Source of the DNA: Ciona intestinalis
Taxonomy: Eukaryota; Chordata; Ascidiacea; Phlebobranchia; Cionidae
Assembly: GCF_000224145.3 (NCBI RefSeq)
Contig: NC_020166.2
Span: forward strand, 6,681,632 to 6,745,631
DNA: 64,000 nt
Direction: 5' to 3'
Position numbers and translations under genes: made by a program. Below the pieces are notes generated by a model. It did no database searches. It saw only the letters and a list, made by a program, of their open reading frames with translations, and was not told where the DNA came from. This document shows, piece by piece, positions 1 through 12,000 of this stretch (its first letter is position 1; every line of letters starts with the position of its first letter).

Positions 1-60
1 TGTTACACAAGGACATAATTTTCCACCATGCTTAACAGGAAAAACATTATGCAGATATCG
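1..60 (-). other. possible TSP1 repeat fragment at left edge
   Basis: One minus-strand frame reads RYLHNVFPVKHGGKLCPC, which resembles the centre of a TSP1 repeat (RxR..P..GGxxCP). The expected first half (WSxW, CSxxC) is not found between here and the exon ending at 110, and that frame has a stop just upstream. It may be a degraded repeat or chance. Confidence 0.3.
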
Positions 61-1128
61 GAAACGTAAAACAATCAATCTTTATTTTAGTGTAGTTAAA
101 TTAGCTCACCTCACAGTTTTTTGGTGCAATGACACAAGCTTTGTGCTCACTCAAAGCAGGACATGCATCCCCACCATAAGCTGGTGTGGTTACAATTGTA
201 CGCTTTCTACTAAATGTTCCTGATCCGCAAGTTATACTGCACTTACTCCATGCTCCCCATGATGAAACCTGTGCAACATAAAACACAGTGAGTGGTTTAC
301 ACTGTAATGCTAAATTAATAGTAAAAAATAATGTAATATATCTTAAAAAAACATTATGGATGAAACACATTTTCGCTTTTGCATGGAGCTTTATTTATAA
401 AGTATTGGTGGCAGTTCCCATTACTGGTTTAGTTTGTAATGTACACTAGCTATATTTTATTTATCCATTGCATGTTACCGAGCAGTTTCTTGGGCACTGA
501 TAACCTGCACAACCTCGCCGATCAACCAAACTTGGACACGATGCTCCACAGTTTTTGGGGTAAACTGTGATTGAACGAGTTCTAGTCTGAGTTCCTGCTC
601 CACAAGATTTTGTACAAGCTGCCCAAGTGCTCCACGATGATACCTGCAAATGCAAAGTTTATAAAAATAGAAGATTTTCACTCAAAATTATCTCAATTTT
701 AATCGACGCCCACATAGCTAAACATATTACCGCACAGTTAGTTATTCCTATGTAGCACGACTTTCTATCTGTTGTTGACGGGCATGTGTTACCACTTGTG
801 GGGTAAACCCAAATTGATCGATACCTCGACTGCAGACCATATCCACAAGAAACACTGCAGGAACTCCAGGATGACCAGCTGTGCATCTAAAACACCAATA
901 TAGGTCACATAAGACTATGTCCCAATAAAATACACAACATATTTTAACATAATAAAAATGTTTAATGTTATTCGGCACTATTGTTTTTAAAATAATAAAT
1001 TTTTTTGTAACCTGACACGAAACTCTTCGTCTACTAGTGTCTCTTCGCCTTGCAACCCACCATGCATTAGCATCCATTACCAATAGCAATGTGCAAAATA
1101 TCACCATCATATTTAAAAAAATCATCAT
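1..1128 (-). CDS. C6-like secreted TSP1 protein, N-terminal part (runs off left edge)
   Basis: Four exons are clear: 1128-1012 (signal peptide), 886-731, 643-479 and 268-110 (one TSP1 repeat each). All have consensus GT/AG borders and all junctions are phase 0. The start is the first ATG after an in-frame stop-free stretch, 67 bp below a TATA box. The leader is hydrophobic (MMIFLNMMVIFCTLLLVM) and ends in DANAWW followed by RRR and SRRR, then Cys-Gln at the splice site, the same plan as the leaders at 10729 and 12001. TSP1 repeats carry WSxW, CSxxCGxG and RxR motifs. Repeats 1-3 match repeats 1-3 of the gene at 12001 in order; repeat 2 differs at only a few residues, so this is its closest paralogue here. 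A MACPF domain would be expected beyond the left edge but is not visible. Certain as a TSP1 gene, inferred as C6-like from its paralogue. Confidence 0.85.
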
Positions 1129-1194
1129 GAAGAACTTAATATATAAGGTTCCTCCACTCAATTAAAGTGAGATTAGAAAGTGGTTGGGATATTA

Positions 1195-1201
1195 TTTTAT
1201 A
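1195..1201 (-). promoter_or_regulatory. TATA box of the left-edge C6-like gene
   Basis: TATAAAA on the minus strand, 67 bp upstream of the ATG at 1128. The other two C6-like genes have a TATA element at a similar distance, which supports it. Confidence 0.6.
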
Positions 1202-2005
1202 CTTAACCAACTAAAGTTGGATAAAAAGAAAAAAAAACACATTTACTATGTCTTTAAAGAGCTATATCATAAAAACAAGACATCAAAGATAAAAAACTAC
1301 TTTGTTACATTCTTGTAGTAAATCAGGATTTACTGTTTATTTGCTAGAAGGTTAAAGAGCTCTGCAATTTAAATATAGGGAACAAATATATTTGAAAGGC
1401 TCATGGGAATATAATATTCAAACGAATTACTAATAGTCTTTATTCACCACCTTTACTACCATGTATGCCTGTATAAAACAAGTCATATTTAAAATTGCAT
1501 AACGACCAGTACAGACATGCGTATTTTACAACATTTACTTGAATTTACTTTCACTTTATCAATCACTACAACTTGCTATAGGGCTCCTTAAATGCACATT
1601 AACTGACTTAACACTTTGATTATGCGTTTTCATTAATAGAAGAAATCTTGCCGAATGCAGTTGTCGTAAATTTTGTAAATATAAAATGCAGATCAACATT
1701 TACCGCATCACACACTTTTTTCTGCAACAGTCTTCTGTGTTAGGTAGTTTTTTCAATGCAAGTAAAAGTAATATCTTCTACATTCTGGTATATAAAATTA
1801 TACAAGTAGAATATGTCTTTAGAATGTATAAAAGTAGATTGACAAAATGTCAATGTTAAGAATGTATGCAAGTTTTATCACTAGCTTTATTATATATGAA
1901 ACTTTATTATTGCGAAATTTCATAAAAGCATACATAGGATCATGTAATTATAAACAATTAGTTCAGTGCAATATGTGCAAGCAGTTGTAATCTCCATTTG
2001 GCATC
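1202..2005. other. AT-rich spacer between two minus-strand C6-like genes
   Basis: No coding exon recognised. It holds the 3' UTR of the gene ending at 2006 (a polyadenylation-like AATAAA on the minus strand at about 1903-1908) and the promoter region of the gene starting at 1128. Confidence 0.6.
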
Positions 2006-5000
2006 TTATGCATCACTTCTGTCACACTGGCTTCCATACCAGCCATCCAAGCAGACACATAGACATGACTTCCCTGTATTCACAACCTTCTTCATTGCTC
2101 CATTGTGACAAACTTGTTCTGCACAGCTTGTTGGGTTGTATTCCTGCATGTAATGCAAGAGTGCCATCTCCAGATTTTGTCTTGTTACATTTGCATGGCT
2201 AACACGAGGCCCAACAAGCTCAGATATTGGAGAAATCTGTAACAGAATAGTTTTATTACAGCATCATACTTGATAAAATAAATAATATTTTAATCTATAG
2301 TACAAAAAATGGTACCTTATAATTAAGTATTGCAGGATTGGAAGGTATGCTGTTCATCCATTTTACAAATTTCTTTGCACCACTGTTGATATTAAGAGTT
2401 TCTGCAATAACTGGATTACCTCCAGAAACGAAAGAAACTGCACTGGTTGCCGCATTGGTAAACAAAGTACGACCTAAATAAAATACATTTATGTTTATTT
2501 TATTTTAAGTTTCATTCTAAATACCATTTCAAGACAGCTTTTACAATTACTTACGATACTGATAAAGTATTTTTTAAACCTCTGCTATAAAAAAATGTTT
2601 TTTATTATTTTTTAGTTAAGTTATTCTTTAATTGCTGGAATTTTCAACTCTAAACCATCTTACTTTTTCCCAAGTTAGAGCATTTAATATTTCGAATTGA
2701 AGCATCTTCTCCCAAAAATTCGATCCTTGCCTCATTTTCCAGACATTTTCTTTGTTCCTTATCAGTTAAGCCTGAAACATGAATTTAAACAAGATAAGTC
2801 TATTAAGCTTTTAAACGTGTGAGCAAAATGGAAAAAAACATCTGAGGTAAGAGAGTAACTGCTGCAACCAATTTGCATTTATTTAGTGTTGTTGATAATT
2901 TCTAAATTTTAATAAACCTACTGTAACATTTGTCAAATAGTTTTAAAAATAAACATTATAACATGTAGTTTAAATTATAACCTGAGTCATCCAACGCAGC
3001 TTCACTGTATTCATAGATGTATTCATACTTTCCACCAATGATACCCTTTGTGTAATAATGTGTTCCATACTGGTTAAGGATGTCCATGTACATTTTTTCA
3101 TTGTATTCAACAGGCAGATTGTCCAGACTTGATTTAAATTCAGGATTCAAGATAAGATCATTATCTTTTAACCTGTTTTTCAACATAATGTAATTCGTTC
3201 ATCACAGTGTAAACTTTTTTTTAAATAAATGAAATATTACTTGAACTCAGCTATGATGGCAACAGCTCTGATGGAAAAGTATTTGTATTCATTATCATGA
3301 CTTCCAAGTATCAGTTTTTCAATCAAGGAATTATTCCCAGCAGTAGCATATGGGACAGCTTCATGAATTAGGGGGACTGAGAAAAAGTAAAAAAGATTAA
3401 AATCGCTGCAGTGCAGAAAAATGTTCAACAGTAATCTTACGTTGTTCTGATGTTCCAGCATACTCGTGTTTGTTCTGAATATTTTCTTGCATATCTTCCA
3501 ACAGGGCTGCCAAACTCTTTTGAGATTTAACTTCAAATGAAGTAATTTCATGTTCCTACAATCCAAAAAACATTAATTCAGAATTTTTTGGGGTGCAAAC
3601 CACACTAAAATGCGCTCTTGTTTTGGAGTTGGATTCTTAACTTTGAAAATTACAAGAATATTTTTAGAATCTAATTTTTTTTTTTCAAAACATTAATACA
3701 GATTTAACATGATTATTAATCTAATACTTGAATTCTTACCACGGGTAAAAATGTTTCAAGATTGTATGGCATTTGGTAAGTAACATCATCATCTTTATAA
3801 TATACCGTGTCACAATAGCCATTGTTTTTGCTGTTATCCAACAATGGGACTGTCTTAACCAAAGTAGCAACATCAAGTCTGCAGACAGATATGGTTATTT
3901 TATTTTATTTCTAATACATTTTAATCTTATCGTAGATAATAAATACTTTATTTATAAAGTCACATTTTTGTTTGTGCCCTACTTACACAGACCATTTATT
4001 ACACATGAATTTATATTTTATGAAACATATTTTTCTACTATACATGCAATATTTCATAGGTTATGTATCAATTTAACACACTACAAACTAATTTTAAGAA
4101 CAGTTTTAACCCACCCTTCTCCTACAACTTCTGCATTTGGTATTTTTGTTTCATCTTCACATTCTGCTTCACAGAATAAATTCTTACAAGGTTTTGTTTC
4201 TTCCAACATGGGACAAGATTTTCCACATCCTTCACTTTCATGAACAATTGTTCGAGTTTTTTGGTGAATTCCAGGACCACACGTTGTACTACATTGCCCC
4301 CAAGTTGACCATTTTGACACCTGAAGTAAAATTGATTCTTTTTCTATTTTTTTTTCAAACTTATAGATTTATTTTTACTTGTATGGATGAGGTGCTATAG
4401 GAATGCACCTGATGATATCTGGGATTCAGGCCAGAACTGATTCTGATTTTTTTGATAATTGTGAAAGATTGTTCATCCACATTACATTTTATTGAGTTCG
4501 GTTTGAGAGCAACCTTAGTAAAACAATTTCACAATAACATTTGTATTTACCTCACAATCTATCTGTGGCACTGAGCAAGACTTCTCTTCGGTAAGTTTAG
4601 GGCATTCATCTCCTCCGTATTCAGAAACCTGTGTGATCTCCCTGTAACGCAGCTCAACTCCAGTTCCACAACTTTCACTGCAATCTGTCCAGTCAGACCA
4701 CTCACCCACCTAAAGCAATCACCTAATTAAACCTGCCATTGCGAGCGTGCAAAATCGGAGTAGCTTTTACAGCAATGGCTCCAACCCAGTAGTCAATAAT
4801 AAGATGTAGAAACTGTCATAAAGTGAAACAATTGGAAACTGGTAAGCGAGCACATTGTGTATAAAACAGTACACCTAAGTTATAACGATTGCCATTTCCG
4901 TCTCACAAGGATAAAGAAAGTTACATCACATTATTGCTAATGTCAAGCTAATATTGCTAAACTTTAAACAAACGGCAAACAGAAAAAAAAATGTTTCATA

Positions 5001-8000
5001 CCACACAGTCCTTTACACAACTTGATGGAATACAAGAGTTGGTTTGTGACAAACTTGGACAAGCTTTCCCACACCCTGATGATTGTGTTGTTATTTCCCT
5101 GGATCGAGTAATTGTTGCGTTGGAACATGAACCACTACACTCACTCCAAAGAGTCCATGGTGAAACCTATAACAGTAAATATTAAACTTTGTAAATATCG
5201 AAGTAATAATTCTCCAGTAGTAAATTACTACAAAAGCAAAACGTTTCAATGAACTAAACTTCAAGGAGGCCAACTTTAGATATATTTAGCCAATAATGAG
5301 CACCGTTGTCTTTTATTAAAATAGAACACAGATAAATTCTCTACAAGAGTTGTTGCAAATCCTCACCTCACAGTCTTGTTGTGAAATTGAGCATTCATCT
5401 TTCTCATGAAGATGAGGACACACTTTCCCACCATACTCAGGATAAACTTTCACCTCCCTTGTTCTTGTTATTGTTCCTTCCCCACAACTTACACTACAGT
5501 CAGTCCAATCACTCCAGGAAGAAACCTTTTGAATGACACTTTATATACACATAAGAAACTATTTTTTTACTCAAAAAATAAATTTAAAACCACACAAGTC
5601 TGATGTTTCACCATACAATCTCTATTTTTCTGTTTAGGGTTTAAAACATAAGGTAGGAGGATAGAATTAATCTGGGTTTCTGCAAGTGATAATGTCAAAA
5701 ATACAAGTTTAAAATATGTTAACTACTATGTACATGAAATGTATATTTTTTCTGCACTGTTAGGTTTACACATACATAATAATGAGACAAAAGCAGAGTG
5801 GCAATTTTGATGCACAACTTACATATCTTCAATGTGTCAGAAGAAAACACTTCTGAAATGTTACCGACCCAATATAACTCTGAATAAATATGAGTAGTGC
5901 TTCATACAATAACAAACCTGGCAATCAACAGGGCACTGAATGCCTGTGCAACCTTGGCTATCTTGTAGTGGTGGGCATGCTGCTCCACAGTGATCAGTAG
6001 CGACAGTGATGACCCGAGATCGATTTTGACTTCCTGGTCCACAAGCTTCACTACACACTCCCCAACTACTCCATGAAGATACCTAAAACGGATCCAAACA
6101 GTTTAATATGTGAATGTTACTTAAACTGCAAATCATCTTATAAAAATGGGAGAAATGTCAAATTTCAAACATATAATATCCTTTGTAGCAAACTAGCTGT
6201 TTTTCTGGACAGAAAAAAACAGTTAGTGCTAACAGATATGCATTTAACAGATCTTTAAATATTAGGTATCAAAGGTAAAATGACATAATTAGAAAACATC
6301 AGACTTCTAATGTATGCAGAACCTTCCTAGGAAACTGAGGAATAACTGTTTTCCCGAGCTACAGTGGCCATTTTGAATAAAATATAAACATTAATACAGT
6401 TTTCAAGGTAATATACTTACAACACAATCTTGTTTTGGTACCACACATGTTTCATGCTCCACAGTAGCTGGACAACTGTCTCCACCATAAGCTGGGTTCA
6501 CAGTGATATGTCTTGTACGGGAATGAGTCCCATTTCCACATGACACACTACATGAACCCCAAGCGGACCAGGAACCAACCTAATATTCAAATAACATTTA
6601 GAAAATACAATATTTATGCTTGTAAATTTTTATCTAAACCCAAGATATAAGTTACTATTTTCAGAATCACAAAATGGCCTTAACGGTTTATATATTAAAA
6701 GAAGCAGGAGCCAATAAACACACATACTTTTCAATATTTCTTCGAACAGACAGAGCAAATATTATTGAATCTTACTCAAAGCAGTTGGGGACGTCATTAG
6801 GGACCTTGAGCCACTTCTACTGCAGCTAATCACACATATGTCACTCTATACAAACAACTAAAGACAGCTTGAAATTAAATAAATCATATTCTCGTGATAA
6901 AGTCAAGTGGCATGTAAATTTGTTGTTGTTTTTTTATATGGCTTTAAAAAAAAGATTTTATTCTGGATTTATGTACTGTGTGTGTGTGTGTGTAGAGTTC
7001 ATATGCAGCTCTGGTCCATCCAAGAGTACCAAAATTCAAAAAGTTAACTTTATAAAACTCAAATAATAAAAGTTTAACAATGTAGGCCAATGAACTTTTT
7101 ATACAATAGAATTGCACCATACAGAAACTTGCCTAAAAAGCAAATACACATGAAAAAAATGTTTTCAACATTTGAAAAACTTATTTTTCTAGTGAGCCAG
7201 GTTTAGACACTGTTGGTCATTGTGTAAAATGTGAGTCATTTTGATATACTATGCTATTTAATTATACAGAGAGTTTTAAATGGTGAAAGTTGTCAAAGGG
7301 ACCAAGAAAATACCTGACAATCAACAGGGCACTGAATGCCTGTGCAACCTTGGCTATCTTGTAGTGGTGGGCATGCTGCTCCACAGTGATCAGTATCAAC
7401 AGTGATGATTCGAGATCGATTTTGACTTCCTGGTCCACAAGCTTTACTACACACTCCCCAACTACCCCATGAAGAAACCTAAAACCGATCCAAACAGTTA
7501 AATATGGGAATGGTAGTATAGAAGTTAAGCATCAAATAAAAAAGAATAATATAAAATTTTAAAGCTATAATACCCTTTTTAGGAAACTAATTGATCACTG
7601 TTTTTCAGAACTACAGTGCCCATTTTAATAAAAATCTTAACTGTAATACACTTACAACACAATCTTGTTTTGGTACTACGCATGTTCCATGTTCCACAGT
7701 AGCTGGACAACTGTCTCCACCATAAGCTGGGTTTACAGTGATATTTCTTGTACGAGAATGAGTCCCATTTCCACATGACACACTACATGAACCCCAAGAT
7801 GACCAAGAACCAACCTAATATTTAAACAGGATTTAGAAATAGGTATACTACTTATATTTGTGGTATTTTAATTAAATTTTGGATAAACGTGACTATTTTA
7901 CTAACTACACAATGGCCATAATGATTAATATATTAAAGGAAGCATGAGCCAATATACACACATATTTCTCAAGATTTCTCTGAGTAGACAGAGCAAACAT

Positions 8001-10729
8001 CATTAAATCTTTTTTACAACAAATTGACGCGGCTGTAGCCACTTCCACATACATAGCCCAGTCTACGCAAACAACTTCAGATGGCTTGAAGTTTCAGAGA
8101 TCATGCACTTATGATAAAGTCAAGTTATGCGTAAACTTGTAGGCTGCCTTTTTCTACATTGCTTTAGAAAAATATTTGAGTCGGGACTTATAAACTATGT
8201 GTGTTACAGTTCATAGACAGCTCTGATTCGAATCATAGGCGTATTAATATTTTTAAAATTTAATTTTGGAAAACTTAATAAAAATTTAACAATGTAAGTC
8301 GATTTACTTTTCTTACAAGAGTATTGTATCATACATGTCTAAAAGTAACATTAAACTTGAAAACATGTTTTCAACATTTGTACAACATATTTTCCTTGTG
8401 AGTCAGATCCAGACAGTGTGAATCATTATGCAATCATAATTTATCAAAAATATTCATAAAAAAACACTTATTTGACCATGCAAACATTAAAGACATTAAG
8501 TGTGTGTACGTGTGTACTTTGGTATTTGGTTATACTGATTACAGTTTGAAGAAAAAAGTTTGAGATAGCCATTTTGTATTGTTCTAATCACTTAAATAAA
8601 TACGACAAACAAATTTGAGCATTCTGTTAAAATTTTATTTAACCGATACTGAAAGTTGTCAAAACGACCAACAAATTACCTGGCAATCAACAGGGCACTG
8701 AATGCCTGTGCAACCTTGGCTATCTTGTAGTGGTGGGCATGCTGCTCCACAGTGATCAGTATCAACAGTGATGACCCGAGATCGTTCCTGGTTTCCCGGT
8801 CCACAAGCTTTACTACACACTCCCCAACTACCCCATGGGGAAACCTAAAATAAATCCAAATTTTAAAAAGAAAAACACATACAGTATTAGATAGAAAATC
8901 TAAAAATAACAGAACTCGACAATGCCAAGGATTAAATAATGTGACTACACTTACAACACAATCTTGTTTTGGTACAACGCATGTTCCATGCTCCACAGTA
9001 GCTGGACAACTGTCTCCACCATAAGCTGGGTTCGCAGTGATCTGTCTTGTACGAGAATGAGTTCCATCTCCACATGACACACTACATGAACCCCAAGCTG
9101 ACCAAGAACTCACCTAAACCAAGAACATAACTGAAACATGCGAATTTATCTTACACGGCTTTTTAAATATGAACAAAAGCAGATTGGGGGGAGACATTTA
9201 TACCTGGCAATTGACTGGGCATTGAGTGCCAGTACATCCTCTGCTATCTTGTAAAGATGGGCAAGCAGATCCACAATGGGCTGGATTGACTGTTACATGC
9301 CGTGTTCGTGTCTGACTACCAGAACCACACGATTGGCTGCAAACTCCCCAACTGGACCATGATGATACCTGTATGATGAATTATTTTAATTAAAGATTGT
9401 GAAAGACAATGGTGATTAACTAAACGAGAACATTTCTTTTTTTAACTAAAGTATATAATATACCTTTTGTTCATTTTAAAAAATAACAGAACTCGACAAT
9501 GCCAAGGATTAATTAATGTGCTAGGTATACTTACAACACAATCTTGTTTTGGTACAACGCATTTTTCATGTTCCACAGTAGCTGGACAACTATCTCCACC
9601 ATAAGCTGGGTTCGCAGTGATCTGTCTTGTACGAGAATGAGTTCCATCTCCACATGACACACTACATGAACCCCAAGCGGACCAGGAACTCACCTAAACC
9701 AAGAACATAACTGAAACATGGCTCAAATCTATTTTTAAACATTTTTATACACATAAACAAAAAATGATTAGGGAAGACCTGCATACCTGACAATTGACTG
9801 GGCATTGAGTGCCAGTACATCCTCTGGTATCTTTTAAAGATGGGCAAGCAGATCCACAATGGGCTGGATTGACTGTTACATGCCGTGTTCGTGTCTGACT
9901 ACCAGAACCACACGATTGGCTGCAAACTCCCCAACTGGACCATGATGATACCTGTTCAACAAACTCTTTTAATTATAGATTGGGAAAAAAAGAATGACTA
10001 AATAAACGGGAATATACAATTTTTTTCTTTTTCTTACTAAAGTATATAACATACTTTTTGTTAACATACAGCTAGTTTTATAAACACATTACACAGTATA
10101 ATACAATAAACATAAAAGGTACACACACACGTTTTATATATTAAATGTGACAATATAAGTTAATTGAATTTCTTCATACCACACAGTTTTGTTTGGAAAT
10201 ACTGCAGGTTTTGGTTTCTGTCAGTCCAGGACATCCTGCTCCCCCATTCGCAGGGTTCACTGTGACATATCGAGATCTAGTTTGTGTCCCTTGTCCACAC
10301 GTCACACTGCATCCACTCCAGCCCGACCATCCAGATACCTAAAGTAAAATATTTATTGTGTACTTTTCCTTCTGTATTTTAATGTCCATGCTTAGTTTAT
10401 GCTTTTCTAAGCAATATAGTGAATAGGATGTTTTAATGTTTGGTTTAGTCTATCTGAAGTCGAAATACTTTAAATACATCAGACAGTGACCAAATCAGAA
10501 AATCACAAAACATGCTAAACACAAATTTAAAGGGATTTATTTCATTCACTTGATTTTAAAATAAACACCAGTGATAAACACAAAAAGTGGGTTCAAGAAA
10601 AACAAATTTTACCTGGCAATTAACTGGTGCAGGTGCACGTCTTCTTCTCCTTCTTCTTCTCCATGCATCTGAACCACTAATCAAACAAATCACAAGTACC
10701 AGCAGTAATACTGTTGTGTGAATCTTCAT
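2006..10729 (-). CDS. C6-like complement protein: 14 TSP1 repeats, MACPF, EGF
   Basis: Twenty-two exons give 1167 aa in one frame: 10729-10613, 10338-10180, 9951-9787, 9693-9535, 9368-9204, 9113-8955, 8844-8680, 7814-7656, 7478-7314, 6579-6421, 6082-5918, 5525-5367, 5166-5002, 4709-4551, 4320-4115, 3878-3740, 3555-3441, 3376-3241, 3172-2982, 2771-2664, 2473-2316, 2236-2006. Residues 1-22 are a signal peptide, 24-31 eight arginines (possible furin site), 40 to about 795 fourteen TSP1 repeats with WSxWG motifs (C-mannosylation type), about 800-1120 a MACPF domain, and about 1130-1165 an EGF-like module (CLCVCLDGWYGSQC). The MACPF signature is QYGTHYYTKGIIGG. TSP1-MACPF-EGF is the order of vertebrate C6-C9; CCP and FIM modules of C6/C7 are absent. 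LDLa, present in the neighbour at 12001, is missing here. By family, a secreted pore-forming immune effector; whether it assembles a pore is inference. Confidence 0.92.
4775..4930 (+). mobile_element. degenerate tRNA-derived SINE copy (3' part)
   Basis: Intronic. It matches the body and tail of the SINE at 32853 (a CAATxGCTCCAACCCAGTAGTCA core, later CTCACAAGGATAAAGAAAGTTACAT). Diverged and internally altered, so older than the copies in the right half. Confidence 0.6.
5918..9951 (-). repeat. alternating two-type TSP1 exon array
   Basis: Within the C6-like gene, TSP1 exons alternate between a 165-bp type (CGxACPxLQDS, ending in CPVxCQ) at 9951, 9368, 8844, 7478 and 6082, and a 159-bp type (YGGDSCPATVEH, ending in VPKQDCV) at 9693, 9113, 7814 and 6579. 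All are phase 0 at both ends, so any copy number keeps the frame. Introns are also homologous: 6580-7313 matches 7815-8679 over long stretches, and 8880-9120 matches 9470-9715 almost exactly. This shows recent tandem duplication of exon pairs. Confidence 0.9.
6976..6994. repeat. (GT)n microsatellite
   Basis: Short GT dinucleotide run in an intron of the C6-like gene. Confidence 0.8.
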
Positions 10730-12000
10730 TTTTGTACACTATAGGCAACACAATGCACAAAATATCTTTTCTAACTGCTCAGTATTGCAACTAAGACGAT
10801 CTGGCGAAACTTTCGAACTCTTCCTTTTATACTCTTTGTTTATCTTTGAACTGCGTGGTCTAACATTTAAAGAATCTTGGTTGAGGTGTTGGTATAGTAA
10901 AAGTTTCCATCTTATCTTTGTTTAAGCGTGATAAAAGTTAAACCAAATCTCCTCAAGTTAGAGAGAAGCAATCACAAAGTGTAAATATTGTGCAAGAATA
11001 CGTGCCTTGAAATTCTAGAATGTAACTGTTGTTTAAGCAATTTTGGCCTTAATAAAATTTTACAATATGTGCATAGGTGTTACACTGAACAAATAAAGTG
11101 ATGGACAAAGCTTCTGTCTGGAACCCAGTTTTAAGAGGTATATACAGATTTGATTTAGACTTAAAATGTATCAAGAATTTATTAAAACATAATTTATAAA
11201 TTTAATGCAATAGTTTTATTCAAATCAGTTTGCTGAAGTCTTAATTAAGTCTTATACGTTATTAGCAAAATTGGTTTTAAATTTATACAGTAAAGTTGAT
11301 AATATTTGTCAGCAAAAAAGATAACTAAACTTAGTTGATCTAATTTAAATACCATTGTTAAACATTTTGAAAGCTTCAATATAGTTATCTTTAATTGGCC
11401 TATAAGTACATTCTTGGAAGTTGAACTTTAATCATTGTTCATACAGCAAGCGGATGTCTCAAGTAATATCTTGAAGAAGACATAGTCAATATTTTTCGAA
11501 CATTAAGTGATTTATAAATATTAGTCATTGCAAACATACGTCATAACGTCCGTTTCTTAGTAAGTAGTAAAACACTGATGTGTGCTTTTGAAAAAAGTTT
11601 AAATTCTTTTAACTAAAGATAATTTTGTTTTATTGTAAAACTATCAACCATATAAAATCTCTTTTTTATAAATAAATTTTTTAAATTACAGTTGAAGTCT
11701 TTTGACCATAGATGATTTTGTTTTATTGCATAACTACCATCCGTATAAAAGATCTTCTTCAAACAGAGTAAACAAAGAATTTTGAATGCCCAGCTCTTAA
11801 CAAGGTAATTTTACTTTTAAAGTCATTTTGTTTATGGTGTAATAAAAAAGATTTCTTTGTGTACCAACAAAATTTCTTATAAATCGGAAGAGAAGGTATA
11901 TAAAGCATGTAACTAATGGCCTTCACCGCATTTGGACTCTGCAAAAATAATTTGTGTCTGGCACAGAAATTATAGAGTCTGTTTTTAAACTACATGAATT
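10730..12000. promoter_or_regulatory. divergent promoter region between two C6-like genes
   Basis: The 1.27 kb between opposing start codons contains TATAAAA on the minus strand at 10831-10825 (96 bp before the ATG at 10729) and TATATAAA on the plus strand at 11897-11904 (97 bp before the ATG at 12001). Between about 11600 and 11755 there are two diverged copies of an AT-rich unit containing ATTTTGTTTTATTG. No coding exon is seen. Shared control of the two genes is plausible but not shown by sequence. Confidence 0.65.

Noticed and set aside
1966-2202. plus-strand open frame
   Set aside because: It is the antisense of the last exon (EGF-like end) of the minus-strand C6-like gene.
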